Assembly (NCBI GenBank): GCA_947501695.1
Contig: CANMWO010000001.1
Coordinates: 992,001 to 1,056,000, forward strand
Direction: 5' to 3'
Origin: an uncultured Sphingomonadaceae bacterium
GTDB taxonomy: Bacteria > Pseudomonadota > Alphaproteobacteria > Sphingomonadales > Sphingomonadaceae
Length of the DNA: 64,000 nt
Part shown: piece after piece, positions 18,237 through 27,564 of the stretch
Position numbering within the stretch: position 1 is the first letter of the stretch
Layout: each line of letters starts with the position of its first letter
The notes under the pieces: generated by a model
What the model was told of the DNA's origin: nothing
Databases searched by the model: none
What the model saw: the letters and a program-made list of their open reading frames with translations, nothing else
Position numbers and translations under genes: made by a program

Positions 18237-18272
18237 ACTCACAAAATTTACACAGGCTTTTTGATCGAACCG

Positions 18273-18313
18273 AGGTTTAGGCTTCGACAAGCTGGCAGCT
18301 AGCGCCTAAACCT
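18273..18313 (+). repeat. inverted repeat just upstream of dnaX
   Basis: AGGTTTAGGC at 18273-18282 and GCCTAAACCT at 18304-18313 are perfect 10-bp complements. The loop holds a smaller AGCT-GGC-AGCT palindrome. The stem ends 5 bp before the dnaX start codon, and there is no clear Shine-Dalgarno sequence. It may act on dnaX translation or end SRP RNA transcription. Confidence 0.6.
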
Positions 18314-18318
18314 GACCT

Positions 18319-20151
18319 ATGTCCGATTCACCCGACATATTTGCTGCTGGCGGCGTCGAAGCTCCGATTGATCCGGCACCGGCTGCAGCCCAGCCTTACC
18401 GTGTTCTTGCGCGTAAATATCGGCCGTCCAGCTTTGCCGAACTGATCGGGCAGGATGCAATGGTTCAGACGCTGGGCAACGCGATTAAGCGTGACCGTCT
18501 GGCACATGCCTTCCTGATGACCGGTGTGCGCGGTGTCGGTAAAACATCGACAGCGCGTTTGATAGCCAAGGCGCTGAATTGTATCGGAGAGGATGGGCAG
18601 GGCGGCCCAACCATTGATCCGTGCGGGAAATGTGAGCCATGCCGCTCTATTGCTGATGGCAGTTTTATCGACGTTATCGAAATGGATGCTGCGAGCCATA
18701 CGGGTGTCGACGATGTTCGCGAGATTATCGAAGCTGTGCGCTATTCCTCGGTTTCAGCGCGCTACAAAATATATATTATCGACGAAGTCCACATGCTGTC
18801 GAAAAATGCTTTCAATGCGTTGTTGAAGACACTGGAAGAACCGCCAGCCCATGTGAAATTCATCTTCGCAACTACCGAGGTCAATAAAGTGCCAATTACG
18901 GTGCTTTCCCGTTGCCAGCGCTTTGATCTGAAACGAATCAAGGCGGAGCAATTATCCACCCATTTCGGCAATATCGTCGAAAAAGAGGGTGTCGAAGCAG
19001 AGCAGGATGCACTCGATTTAATCGCTCAGGCTGCAGAAGGGTCCGTTCGCGATGGTCTCTCCATTCTTGATCAGGCAATTGCCCATGCAGATATGGAAGG
19101 TGGCGGTGACGTCAAGGCGTCACAGATTCGCGAGATGCTCGGGCTATCTGATCGCAGCGCGGTGCGGCGATTGTTTGGATTGTTGCTAGGTGGGGATTCT
19201 CAAGCGCTGCTCGATGCGATTGACGAGCAATATCGCGTTGGTGTGGAGCCATTATCCTTGATGAATGGGTTGCTGTCGCTGTGCCATCAGGTGACCTTAT
19301 ATAAAGTCGGGCGCGCTAATGATCCGACTCTATCGGAAGAAGCCAAGGCACAGCTAGGTACTTGGTCTGAGAAATTATCCTACCCAGTTCTCCACCGGTT
19401 ATGGCAACTTCTTCTCAAAGGCTATGAAGAAGTGCAGCAAGCCCATATGCCGCGTGAGGCCTGTGATATGGCTCTTTTGAGGGTGCTGTGTGCGGCCGAT
19501 ATGCCCGACCCCGGCGAATTGGCAAAGATGCTCCAGCAAGGCAGCGCCCCTGCTGTTCCGCAGACTATGGAAGCGGCTCCAGCACCCATAGCCTCAGCAC
19601 CCATAATCCCAACACCCAAGGCACCGCCAGTCCACGAAGCACCGTCGGCCCCGGTGGCGAATAGTCCCGCTCCATTGACAGATGTTCCTGTCCCGGCAAT
19701 CGAACCGCAACAAATTGGGATTCAAGAAGAGCAATCCGCGACAGAGAATAAGCTGCCGACGGACTTCGAATCGGTCATCAAGATTATCGGCGGCGTATCA
19801 CCTGTATTGGAAAGCATATTAATAGCGGATATGCGTATCATCAGCTTCTCGGCACCGGTTATCGAGTATCAATCCGCGCGTCCCATTGCAGCGTCAGACC
19901 TTAAAAAAATTACTGACGCTTTAAATGACGCAACCGGAACGATCTGGACGTTTCAAGAGGGGCAGGGTGAGGCACAGCCGAGCATTTCAGAGCAGATCCA
20001 GCTTGATAAGGATGCTGCTACGCAGGCAATTTTGGATACGCCGTTCGTGAAAGCCGCATTTGAGGCTTTTCCGGATGCGGAACTACTCGAAAATGATATA
20101 AGTCAGACCCAGACTGATTCCGGGCCTGAATCAAGGAGCTCACAAGCATGA
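18319..20151 (+). CDS. dnaX: DNA polymerase III subunits gamma/tau
   Basis: This 610-residue clamp-loader subunit uses ATP to load the sliding clamp and, as tau, couples polymerase and helicase. A short N-terminal extension of about 25 residues precedes the AAA+ domain, which has P-loop GVRGVGKTS near 68-76, a zinc site (CGKCEPC near 102-108), DEVHMLS, and sensor region TTEVNKVP. A Pro/Ala-rich linker (about 400-470) leads to a C-terminal tau domain. The stop overlaps ybaB as ATGA. An A7 run near codon 529 could allow slippage. Confidence 0.96.
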   Translation: MSDSPDIFAAGGVEAPIDPAPAAAQPYRVLARKYRPSSFAELIGQDAMVQTLGNAIKRDRLAHAFLMTGVRGVGKTSTARLIAKALNCIGEDGQGGPTIDPCGKCEPCRSIADGSFIDVIEMDAASHTGVDDVREIIEAVRYSSVSARYKIYIIDEVHMLSKNAFNALLKTLEEPPAHVKFIFATTEVNKVPITVLSRCQRFDLKRIKAEQLSTHFGNIVEKEGVEAEQDALDLIAQAAEGSVRDGLSILDQAIAHADMEGGGDVKASQIREMLGLSDRSAVRRLFGLLLGGDSQALLDAIDEQYRVGVEPLSLMNGLLSLCHQVTLYKVGRANDPTLSEEAKAQLGTWSEKLSYPVLHRLWQLLLKGYEEVQQAHMPREACDMALLRVLCAADMPDPGELAKMLQQGSAPAVPQTMEAAPAPIASAPIIPTPKAPPVHEAPSAPVANSPAPLTDVPVPAIEPQQIGIQEEQSATENKLPTDFESVIKIIGGVSPVLESILIADMRIISFSAPVIEYQSARPIAASDLKKITDALNDATGTIWTFQEGQGEAQPSISEQIQLDKDAATQAILDTPFVKAAFEAFPDAELLENDISQTQTDSGPESRSSQA

Positions 20152-20483
20152 AATCTATGGAAGAAATGATCCAAGCTGCACAGGAAGCGGCGCAAACGGT
20201 TCAAGCCCAGATGGAGGAAGCCCAGGCCAAACTCGACAGCATCGAGGTTGAAGGCAAGTCTGGTGGTGGTCTTGTATCGGTCAAAGCAACCGCAAAAGGT
20301 CGTATTTTGGGGGTCAGCATTGATGATAACCTGATGAAGGCCGAGGAAAAAGGTATTTTGGAAGACCTGGTCGCCGCTGCCTTTAACGACGCTCGCGACA
20401 AGGCGGATGCCGTCAGCAACGAAGAAATGGGTAAAATGACCGGTGGAATGGGTTTGCCAGCAGGGTTTAAGCTACCCTTTTAG
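20148..20483 (+). CDS. YbaB/EbfC family nucleoid-associated protein
   Basis: This 111-residue protein matches the YbaB/EbfC DNA-binding family. An N-terminal helix rich in Gln and Glu is followed by the conserved sheet (VSVKATAKGRILGVSID) and a Gly-rich tail GGMGLPAGFKLPF. It overlaps the dnaX stop by 4 nt. In most bacteria recR follows in this operon; here recR is absent and lon comes next. Confidence 0.93.
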   Translation: MKSMEEMIQAAQEAAQTVQAQMEEAQAKLDSIEVEGKSGGGLVSVKATAKGRILGVSIDDNLMKAEEKGILEDLVAAAFNDARDKADAVSNEEMGKMTGGMGLPAGFKLPF

Positions 20484-20603
20484 CGGTATTGCTCATTTCA
20501 CGCACAGGTGTCTAATGGTGGTTGAAGTCATCTTAGCGCGCCCCATATAGGCTGATAGCCGCCGAAACCGTCACCGAAACCGGCGCAATAGTTTGGAGTA
20601 TTA

Positions 20604-23039
20604 ATGTCCCAGTCCGAGTCCACATCTGCCTCTAGTCCCGAAGCCAAGGCGCTGCCCTTGCTGCCGTTGCGGGATATTGTAGTGTTTCCCAGCATGATCG
20701 TGCCTCTTTTTGTCGGGCGCGATAAATCGGTTGTGGCTTTGGAAAAGGCGATGGACAGCGACAAGGAAATCTTCCTGGTTGCCCAACTGGATCCGGCGGA
20801 AGACGATCCGGGCCGCGATCAGCTTTATGATCTTGGCGTCGTTGCGACTGTGTTACAGTTGCTAAAATTGCCCGATGGCACAGTCCGCGTGCTGGTTGAG
20901 GGTAAACAGCGCGCGACGCATGTTTCTTTGGACGAGCAAGACGATGGATTTGTCTTGGCTAACGTGAATTTGATTGCTGAAGATTCTGTTGACGGACCAG
21001 AGGCGACCGCGCTGATGCGCTCTGTGGTTGAGCAATTTGAAAATTACTCGAAACTCAACAAAAAAATGCCTGCGGAAACCGTGGTGCAACTTGGTGAGAT
21101 TGACGAAGCCTCGCGTCTGGCAGATGCCGTTGCGGCCAATATCAACGTCAAAGTGGCGGATAAGCAGAGTCTTTTAATCGAAAGCGACCCAATTAAACGC
21201 CTCGAGATGGCCTTTGCCTTCATGGAAGGTGAGCTTGGTGTTCTTCAGGTCGAAAAGAAAATTCGTGGCCGCGTAAAGCGTCAGATGGAGAAAACCCAGC
21301 GCGAATATTATCTGAATGAACAGATGAAGGCGATCCAGCGTGAATTAGGCGATGGTGAAGACGGCGAAGGCGATGAAATGTCTGCGCTGGGCAAGAAAAT
21401 CGAGGAGATGAAGCTCTCCAAGGAAGCCAAGGCCAAGGCCAATGCGGAATACAAAAAGCTTAAGGGCATGCAGCCAATGTCGGCTGAGGCCACTGTTGTT
21501 CGCAACTATCTCGATGTGTTGTTAGGACTGCCATGGGGCAAAAAATCCCGATTGAAGAAAGATATCAAGCAAGCCGAAACGGTCCTCGACGATGATCATT
21601 TTGCTCTGGAAAAAGTGAAAGAACGGATTCTTGAATATCTTGCCGTGCAAACACGAACGAACAAGCTGAAAGGCCCGATCCTTTGCCTCGTTGGCCCTCC
21701 CGGTGTTGGTAAAACTTCGCTGGGCCGCTCCATAGCGAGGGCTACTGGACGCGAATTTGTCCGTCAGTCGTTGGGCGGCGTTCGGGATGAAGCCGAAATT
21801 CGTGGGCATCGCCGGACCTATATTGGTTCGCTACCCGGTAAAATTGTGTCGAACTTGAAAAAGGCGGGTACGTCCAACCCACTTTTCCTGCTCGACGAGA
21901 TCGATAAGCTAGGCCAAGATTTCCGCGGCGATCCTGCCTCAGCCTTGCTAGAAGTGTTGGATCCGGAACAGAATGACAAGTTCCAGGACCATTATCTCGA
22001 AATTGATATCGACTTGTCGGACATCATGTTTGTGACGACAGCTAATTCGCTCAATCTTCCACAACCATTGCTCGACCGGATGGAGATCATCCGGCTCGAA
22101 GGTTACACCGAGGATGAAAAGGTAGAGATTGCCAAACGCCACCTTACCGAGAAGCAAATAGATGCGCATGGCTTGAAAAAAGGTGAGTTTGTTCTGCATG
22201 ACGACGCACTGCGCGACCTGATCCGCTATTATACGCGTGAAGCAGGTGTAAGGACCTTGGAACGTGAAATTGCCAAACTCGCACGTAAAGCGCTGCGTCG
22301 GATATTAGAGGGCGAATATAAGAGCGTCGAAATTACAACTGATAATCTTTCCGAATATGCCGGTGTTCGTAAATATCGTCATGGCGTCGGTGAGGAAGAA
22401 AACCAAGTTGGAGCTGTGACCGGTCTGGCCTGGACGGAAGTTGGCGGCGAATTGCTAACTATCGAATCTGTCACGGTTTCGGGCAAAGGCCAGATTAAGA
22501 CAACCGGTAAACTGGGCGAAGTGATGACCGAGTCGGTGCAGGCCGCTTTGTCATTTGTGAAGTCCCGCGCGCCATCATATGGGATCAAGCCCAGTCTTTT
22601 TGGCAGAAAAGATATCCATATCCACTTGCCGGAAGGGGCGGTACCAAAAGATGGTCCATCAGCCGGCGTCGGCATTGTAACCGCCATCGTGTCCACATTA
22701 ACTGGCATAACAGTTCGCCGCGATGTCGCTATGACTGGCGAAGTAACCCTGCGCGGGCGTGTATTGCCGATCGGCGGGCTAAAGGAAAAATTGCTCGCTG
22801 CCTTACGTGGCGGTATCACGACGGTATTGATTCCAGCGGAAAATGAGAAAGATCTGGTGGAAATTCCAGACAACATCACCTCATCGCTAAAGATCATACC
22901 AGTTAAACATGCGGATGAAGTACTTGCTCTAGCACTCACTGAAAAGATTCAGCCGATTGAATGGAGTGATGCAGATGAATTGGCGAGCCATGCTGCTGCT
23001 CCGCGTGCTGATGATAGTGGGTCTACCGCAAGACACTAG
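20604..23039 (+). CDS. lon: ATP-dependent protease La
   Basis: This 811-residue LonA protease degrades misfolded and regulatory proteins. Order of parts: N-terminal substrate domain (about 20-215), coiled coil with a very acidic GDGEDGEGDE stretch, AAA+ module with P-loop GPPGVGKTS near 362, and the protease domain with catalytic Ser in DGPSAG near 685 and Lys in GLKEKLLAA near 727. Length is normal. It follows ybaB by 120 bp and precedes hupB, the usual lon-hup order. Confidence 0.98.
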   Translation: MSQSESTSASSPEAKALPLLPLRDIVVFPSMIVPLFVGRDKSVVALEKAMDSDKEIFLVAQLDPAEDDPGRDQLYDLGVVATVLQLLKLPDGTVRVLVEGKQRATHVSLDEQDDGFVLANVNLIAEDSVDGPEATALMRSVVEQFENYSKLNKKMPAETVVQLGEIDEASRLADAVAANINVKVADKQSLLIESDPIKRLEMAFAFMEGELGVLQVEKKIRGRVKRQMEKTQREYYLNEQMKAIQRELGDGEDGEGDEMSALGKKIEEMKLSKEAKAKANAEYKKLKGMQPMSAEATVVRNYLDVLLGLPWGKKSRLKKDIKQAETVLDDDHFALEKVKERILEYLAVQTRTNKLKGPILCLVGPPGVGKTSLGRSIARATGREFVRQSLGGVRDEAEIRGHRRTYIGSLPGKIVSNLKKAGTSNPLFLLDEIDKLGQDFRGDPASALLEVLDPEQNDKFQDHYLEIDIDLSDIMFVTTANSLNLPQPLLDRMEIIRLEGYTEDEKVEIAKRHLTEKQIDAHGLKKGEFVLHDDALRDLIRYYTREAGVRTLEREIAKLARKALRRILEGEYKSVEITTDNLSEYAGVRKYRHGVGEEENQVGAVTGLAWTEVGGELLTIESVTVSGKGQIKTTGKLGEVMTESVQAALSFVKSRAPSYGIKPSLFGRKDIHIHLPEGAVPKDGPSAGVGIVTAIVSTLTGITVRRDVAMTGEVTLRGRVLPIGGLKEKLLAALRGGITTVLIPAENEKDLVEIPDNITSSLKIIPVKHADEVLALALTEKIQPIEWSDADELASHAAAPRADDSGSTARH

Positions 23040-23187
23040 CTACAGATCAGCGCGATTCGGTGCCGGTTTTTCTTCCTAAGACAAATGACAGTTGGCGAAA
23101 AAAGGGCCGAAAATGTCCGATTTTGGATCAAATTTAACCATTTGGCATAAATATTACATCTTTGACCCAAAAATTGGCGGTTTTCCT

Positions 23188-23214
23188 TTGACTCAAGGGG
23201 GCTTCTTGTAGTTA
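23188..23214 (+). promoter_or_regulatory. possible promoter upstream of hupB
   Basis: TTGACT at 23188 and TAGTTA at 23209 could be -35 and -10 boxes, but the 15-bp spacer is short. The 240-bp gap between lon and hupB is AT-rich, as expected for a separate HU promoter. Confidence 0.3.
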
Positions 23215-23277
23215 CTGGCCCCAGACAAAGTCGCGATTCAATCAAGAGTTGCTTTTAGAAAAGGGGGGATACCCATT

Positions 23278-23553
23278 ATGAATAAACAGGATCTTATCAG
23301 TAGCGTTGCAGATCACAGTGGTCTCAGCAAGAGCGATGCCGGCAAAGCCGTTGACGCAGTTTTCGATTCTATCACAGGTTCACTGAAGAGCGGCAATGAA
23401 GTCCGTCTCGTCGGTTTTGGAACATTTTCTACATCAAAGCGTAAAGCTTCTACAGGCCGTAACCCACGTACGGGTGAGCCAATGCAGATTCCTGCATCTA
23501 CACAAGCTAAATTCAAAGCCGGCAAGGGCTTGAAAGACGCCGTTAACAAATAA
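23278..23553 (+). CDS. hupB: DNA-binding protein HU
   Basis: This 91-residue histone-like protein bends and compacts DNA as a dimer. The signature GFGTFSTSKRKASTGRNPRTGE covers the beta arm, and the N-terminal MNKQDLISSVADHSGLSK helices are typical of HU rather than IHF. A GGGGGG-type ribosome site lies 10 bp ahead of the ATG. It follows lon and ends in two hairpin terminators. Confidence 0.96.
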   Translation: MNKQDLISSVADHSGLSKSDAGKAVDAVFDSITGSLKSGNEVRLVGFGTFSTSKRKASTGRNPRTGEPMQIPASTQAKFKAGKGLKDAVNK

Positions 23554-23559
23554 GTAATT

Positions 23560-23592
23560 GGGGGGAGTGCCTGGGCGCTTCCCCTTTTTTTC
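23560..23592 (+). terminator. first terminator after hupB
   Basis: GGGGGAG pairs with CTTCCCC across a 10-nt loop and is followed by seven T residues, a classic Rho-independent terminator. Confidence 0.8.
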
Positions 23593-23612
23593 GCACTTTG
23601 TTTGAAAAATTC

Positions 23613-23642
23613 AGGCGGGTTCCTTTTGGACCCGCCTTTTTT
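23613..23642 (+). terminator. second terminator after hupB
   Basis: A perfect 8-bp stem (AGGCGGGT / ACCCGCCT) with a 9-nt loop is followed by a T6 tract. It backs up the first terminator, as is common after very active genes. Confidence 0.85.
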
Positions 23643-23820
23643 CATGGGTTAAGAATGCGCTGATGCCAGATGATCAGCTGTTTGGTAAAAACCTGTTCTA
23701 TGCTTGCGAGAGCTATACTAGCTTTATCCTGACCGTTACAGCTGTGTCGGATCACCCTTGGCTCGCGTTAGGGGTTTTTGTGGAAAATAATCCGCCGGAT
23801 TGTTTTTGAATCCATGAAAA
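23643..23820. other. intergenic stretch between hupB terminators and tRNA-Lys
   Basis: It holds one 48-codon plus-strand ORF (23663-23809) with no good ribosome site. I see nothing else that is firm. Together with the terminators and tRNA it makes up the protein-free 23554-23965 gap. Confidence 0.5.
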
Positions 23821-23896
23821 TGGTAGACGCTGCAGGGATCGAACCTGCGACAAGCTGATTAAGAGTCAGCTGCTCTACCAACTGAGCTAAGCGTCC
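23821..23896 (-). tRNA. tRNA-Lys (CTT)
   Basis: The reverse strand folds as a full cloverleaf: acceptor GGACGCT / AGCGTCT, D-arm with AGCTCAGTTGGTAGAGC, anticodon stem GCTGA-CTCTTAA-TCAGC giving anticodon CTT, and T-arm GCAGGTTCGATCCCTGC. The 3' CCA is encoded. It reads lysine AAG codons and lies downstream of nothing on its strand except rodA, which is after it. Confidence 0.95.
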
Positions 23897-23965
23897 ATAT
23901 TCTTGATATGTTTCTATATAGTCGACGCGCTCGGAAGAACAACCGTCTGATGGACTATCTTGACT

Positions 23966-25078
23966 TTATCCAAATGTTCCGCCGCGGCGGCCCGGATGCC
24001 TGTCGATTGCCATTAAAATTCCTATACAGATCATGATGGTCATCATGGATGATCCGCCATGGCTCAAAAAGGGTAATGGAATTCCAACCACTGGCGCAAG
24101 GCCCATGACCATCATCAGGTTGATGGCGACGTAGAAGAATATCGTCGTCGAAAGGCCTGCGGCTGCAAGCTGTGAAAAGCGTGTCTTGGCTCTCATGGCA
24201 ACACCAAGGCCCCAGCGAAATAGCAGGAAGAAACCGAACAAGACGGCTACACCGCCCATCAGGCCCCATTCCTCAGCCATCGTCGCAAATACAAAGTCAG
24301 TGTGTCCTTCAGGCAGATAGTCGAGATGGCTTTGGGTGCCATTTAGGAAGCCCTTCCCAAATATCCCACCCGAACCGATTGCGATTTTTGACTGGCTGAT
24401 ATGGTAACCCGCACCCAAGGGATCGTTTTCTGGGTTAAGGAAAGTGGTAACGCGGCGCTGTTGATAGTCCTCAAGCCCAAAGAAAAAGGCAATGGGGGTG
24501 ATGACAGCAATCGCAGCCGCCCCGCCGATAAACAATCGCATTGGCAGCCCAGCGAGGAAGGCCACGGTCATGGCTCCAGCCAGCACGGTAATTGTTGTGC
24601 CGAGATCCGGTTGCAGCAGAATTAATGCGCAAGGAAATGCGAGTAACATCAGCAACGGCCATATAGCTCCCCAAGTTCGGATTTGGCCTGCTGGCAAAAG
24701 GTCGTAAAAGCGGGCCACTGCCAGAATGATAGCAGGTTTCATAAGCTCGGATGGCTGGATGCGAATAAAGCCAAGGTTAAGCCATCTTTGGCTGCCGCCA
24801 CCGACTGCGCCGATTAGTTCAACGCCGAGAAGCATGATGACCACAACAATGTAAACAGGGAAGGCAATGGCTTTCCAGAAATTCTCTTTAAGTCGAGAAA
24901 AAACGATCGCCATGCCGAGAAAAACCATGAAACGGACCATGTGCAGACCTGCCCAGGGGGTAACGCTCCCGCCGGCCGCGGAATAGAGCACAACAAAACC
25001 AAAACCTGCCATAACCAAAAGCAGTAATATTGTTTTCCAAGGAAGTTGTGCAATGGGCGCGGGAATGAAATCGTTCAA
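23966..25078 (-). CDS. rodA: rod-shape SEDS peptidoglycan polymerase RodA
   Basis: This 370-residue integral membrane protein is a SEDS-family glycosyltransferase that polymerises lipid II into glycan strands during cell elongation, paired with PBP2. About ten membrane helices are visible. The conserved loop YLPEGHTDFVFATMAEEWG holds the essential Asp. The family signature near the end reads GLAPVVGIPLPFLSHGGSS. It is the last gene of the mreBCD-mrdA-rodA operon and follows mrdA by 3 bp. Confidence 0.96.
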   Translation of the reverse strand: MNDFIPAPIAQLPWKTILLLLVMAGFGFVVLYSAAGGSVTPWAGLHMVRFMVFLGMAIVFSRLKENFWKAIAFPVYIVVVIMLLGVELIGAVGGGSQRWLNLGFIRIQPSELMKPAIILAVARFYDLLPAGQIRTWGAIWPLLMLLAFPCALILLQPDLGTTITVLAGAMTVAFLAGLPMRLFIGGAAAIAVITPIAFFFGLEDYQQRRVTTFLNPENDPLGAGYHISQSKIAIGSGGIFGKGFLNGTQSHLDYLPEGHTDFVFATMAEEWGLMGGVAVLFGFFLLFRWGLGVAMRAKTRFSQLAAAGLSTTIFFYVAINLMMVMGLAPVVGIPLPFLSHGGSSMMTIMICIGILMAIDRHPGRRGGTFG

Positions 25079-25081
25079 TGC

Positions 25082-27052
25082 CTATTGTCCTACTTCGGCA
25101 GCAGAATCCTCGCCGTTCGCTTCGGTTTGAGGCGGGGCTACGCGTCCTTCGGCAATTGCCTTTTCCAGCTCCTTCTGCGCGCGGTAAGCGGCGAGTTGGC
25201 GATCCATACGTTCGGAGATCGTTCCGCCCCAGCTTTCCTCCATCGCCACCAGCTTCTTCATTGCCTTTTCGCGATCATAAAGAAAAGTCATGACGTCGCG
25301 TGCTACTGGATAAGCGGATGACGAGCCGCCCCCGTGTTGAATCACGACAGACGCGGCATAGCGCGGATTTTCAACGGGTGCGAAGCAAACAAACAGGCCA
25401 TGATCGCGGAATTTCCAAGGCACGTCTCGGCCTCCACGGCCATATTTTAGGCTGACGACCTGAGCGGTGCCGGTTTTACCGCCCAACTTTATGTTATCGA
25501 GCGGTAGTCGCGCGCGCCTTGCGGTGCCGGCGCCGTTTACAACTTCACTCATCGCTTCGCGCACAAAGGAAAGATGCTCCGGAGAAATATCCAATGGCGA
25601 TGCGGCGGGCCGATCTTGTTCGAGCAGCAGTTTAGCCTCCAGATTCCTTCCTGACGCCATGCGGGCAGCCATCACACACAGCTGCAAGGGATTGGACAGG
25701 AAAAATCCCTGTCCAATAGCACTATTCACTGTATCAAAATTTTCCCATTCACGGTCATGGCGCTTTTTGATCCATTGTGTGTCCGGCACCGTGCCGTAGC
25801 TTTGCGAGGCAACCGGCAAATCATATTTAGCGCCCAATCCCAGTTCACGCGCCATCAGCGCGATCGCGTCATATCCTATACGCAGAGCCATCTTGTAGAA
25901 ATATGTATCACAGCTTTGGGCATTCGCCCGCTTCATGTTCACGGTGCCATGGGTGCTGTGGCAATTGAAGAACCGATTGCCTACCCGCAATCCGCCGGGG
26001 CAGCTAACGGTTTCTTCCGGATCAATACCACCGCGCAGGAGCGCAAGCGACACCATCGGCTTGATCGTAGAGCCGGGCGGGAATAATCCTTTTAGAGATT
26101 TATCGCGTAGCGGAACATGATCATCGTCTCGTAACATCCCATATTCTGTTTGGCCAATGCCATCGGAAAAACTGTTGGGATCAAAAGACGGCATTGACGT
26201 CATCGCCAAAATGTCACCAGTTTTGCAATCCATCACGACAACAGAACCAGATTCAGGACCGAGGCGGCGCGCTGCATATTCCTGCAAATCAATATCGAGT
26301 GTCATTTGCATGGCTTTGCCGGGAATATCCGGGCGGCTATCAAGCTCGCGAACGATTTTGCCGCGAGCTGTGACTTCCACACGCTTTGCACCAGGCTTGC
26401 CCTGCAGGCGATCCTCGAACGTCTTCTCCAGTCCGTCCTTGCCGATCTTATATCCCGGCGTGACCAAGATAGGATCGGGATTTTCTTTGTAGTCTTCGGC
26501 AGATGCGATGCCAACGTAACCGACGAGATGCCCGACGGCTGCTCCTGTTGGATAGAAGCGAGAGAACCCTTGTCGTGGCGATACGCCCGGTAAATCGGGA
26601 AGGCGAACGCTAACGGCGGCAAAACTCTCCCAATCTAATCCGGTGGCAACCTGAACGGGTTGGAAGCTCGTTGCCTGCTCGAGTTCCTTGTTTATCCGGT
26701 CTATTTCCTCCTGATCGAGCGATAATAGCCGGGCCAATGTTGCAACGGTTTTGTCCTTGTCCTGCATCCGGTCAGGAATGAGGTCGACCCGGAAATCTGT
26801 TTTATTATTGGCAATGGGCTTACCGTTCCGATCAATCAGCCAACCGCGTCTCGGAGGTACTAGCGTCAAGTTGACGCGGTTACTTTCCGATAAAAGCTGA
26901 TAGCGTTCATTTTCGGCTACCGAGATGTAAGCCATCCTTCCGGCAAGCAGAACTCCGATACTAGCCTGCAATCCCCCTATGACTGTCGCACGCCGGGTAA
27001 AGGTTAAAGCCTGTACGGCTCCGCTAATGGTTTTGCCGCCGCCAATGCTCAT
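25082..27052 (-). CDS. mrdA: penicillin-binding protein 2
   Basis: This 656-residue class B transpeptidase cross-links side-wall peptidoglycan with RodA. An N-terminal membrane helix near residues 20-40 precedes the dimerisation domain and the transpeptidase domain with S-T-I-K in PPGSTIKP, SCD in the SxN position, and KTG in GGKTGTAQ. The ORF track begins at a TTG (27067); I choose the ATG at 27052, which overlaps the mreD stop as ATGA. The C-terminal tail of about 50 residues is charged. Confidence 0.95.
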   Translation of the reverse strand: MSIGGGKTISGAVQALTFTRRATVIGGLQASIGVLLAGRMAYISVAENERYQLLSESNRVNLTLVPPRRGWLIDRNGKPIANNKTDFRVDLIPDRMQDKDKTVATLARLLSLDQEEIDRINKELEQATSFQPVQVATGLDWESFAAVSVRLPDLPGVSPRQGFSRFYPTGAAVGHLVGYVGIASAEDYKENPDPILVTPGYKIGKDGLEKTFEDRLQGKPGAKRVEVTARGKIVRELDSRPDIPGKAMQMTLDIDLQEYAARRLGPESGSVVVMDCKTGDILAMTSMPSFDPNSFSDGIGQTEYGMLRDDDHVPLRDKSLKGLFPPGSTIKPMVSLALLRGGIDPEETVSCPGGLRVGNRFFNCHSTHGTVNMKRANAQSCDTYFYKMALRIGYDAIALMARELGLGAKYDLPVASQSYGTVPDTQWIKKRHDREWENFDTVNSAIGQGFFLSNPLQLCVMAARMASGRNLEAKLLLEQDRPAASPLDISPEHLSFVREAMSEVVNGAGTARRARLPLDNIKLGGKTGTAQVVSLKYGRGGRDVPWKFRDHGLFVCFAPVENPRYAASVVIQHGGGSSSAYPVARDVMTFLYDREKAMKKLVAMEESWGGTISERMDRQLAAYRAQKELEKAIAEGRVAPPQTEANGEDSAAEVGQ

Positions 27053-27564
27053 CGGGCCACTCGCCAATTATCAATTGCTCCGATCAAGCGGGTCATGAAA
27101 GGATAAAGCAGGATTGAGAGTAATATCTGCGGCACTAATATTTCGAGCCTGAGTAAATTGCTTTGAAAGTCGATGATCAGCATACCGCATATTAGCACAA
27201 AAATAATCGAAAGGGAGGCTATAAGCCAGTCCTGCCAATAATCTCTGCCAACGCCTCTACGGTCGAGCGTTTCCAGCGCAATAAACACCAGCGACCATAA
27301 AAATGCGGCACTGCCAAATGGTTGACCGCTGAATATGTCATCTATCATGCCCAGCGGGAACCCGGCCCATACCGGCCAATAGCCGGGACGGATCAAGCGC
27401 CAGGAAAGCAATATCAATAGCCCCAAAGGCGGCAGGATAGGATAGTCGGTGATCAGTGGTAGTGCCGTAACCATTGAACCCAATATGACCGTGATTGACG
27501 GAATGAATTTTATGCGAAATTGCGAAGGTTGCCGATTGATACGAGAACGATAGGGTTTCGCCAT
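27049..27564 (-). CDS. mreD: rod-shape-determining protein MreD
   Basis: This 171-residue membrane protein has about five hydrophobic helices and the conserved region PLGMIDDIFSGQPFGSAAFLW typical of MreD. It belongs to the elongasome and links MreB and MreC to the wall synthases. The start overlaps the mreC stop (TAATG) and its stop overlaps mrdA, so translation is probably coupled along the operon. Confidence 0.93.
   Translation of the reverse strand: MAKPYRSRINRQPSQFRIKFIPSITVILGSMVTALPLITDYPILPPLGLLILLSWRLIRPGYWPVWAGFPLGMIDDIFSGQPFGSAAFLWSLVFIALETLDRRGVGRDYWQDWLIASLSIIFVLICGMLIIDFQSNLLRLEILVPQILLSILLYPFMTRLIGAIDNWRVAR

Noticed and set aside
23821-23896. tRNA-Lys as an integration site
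   Set aside because: No integrase, direct repeat or foreign composition flanks it.
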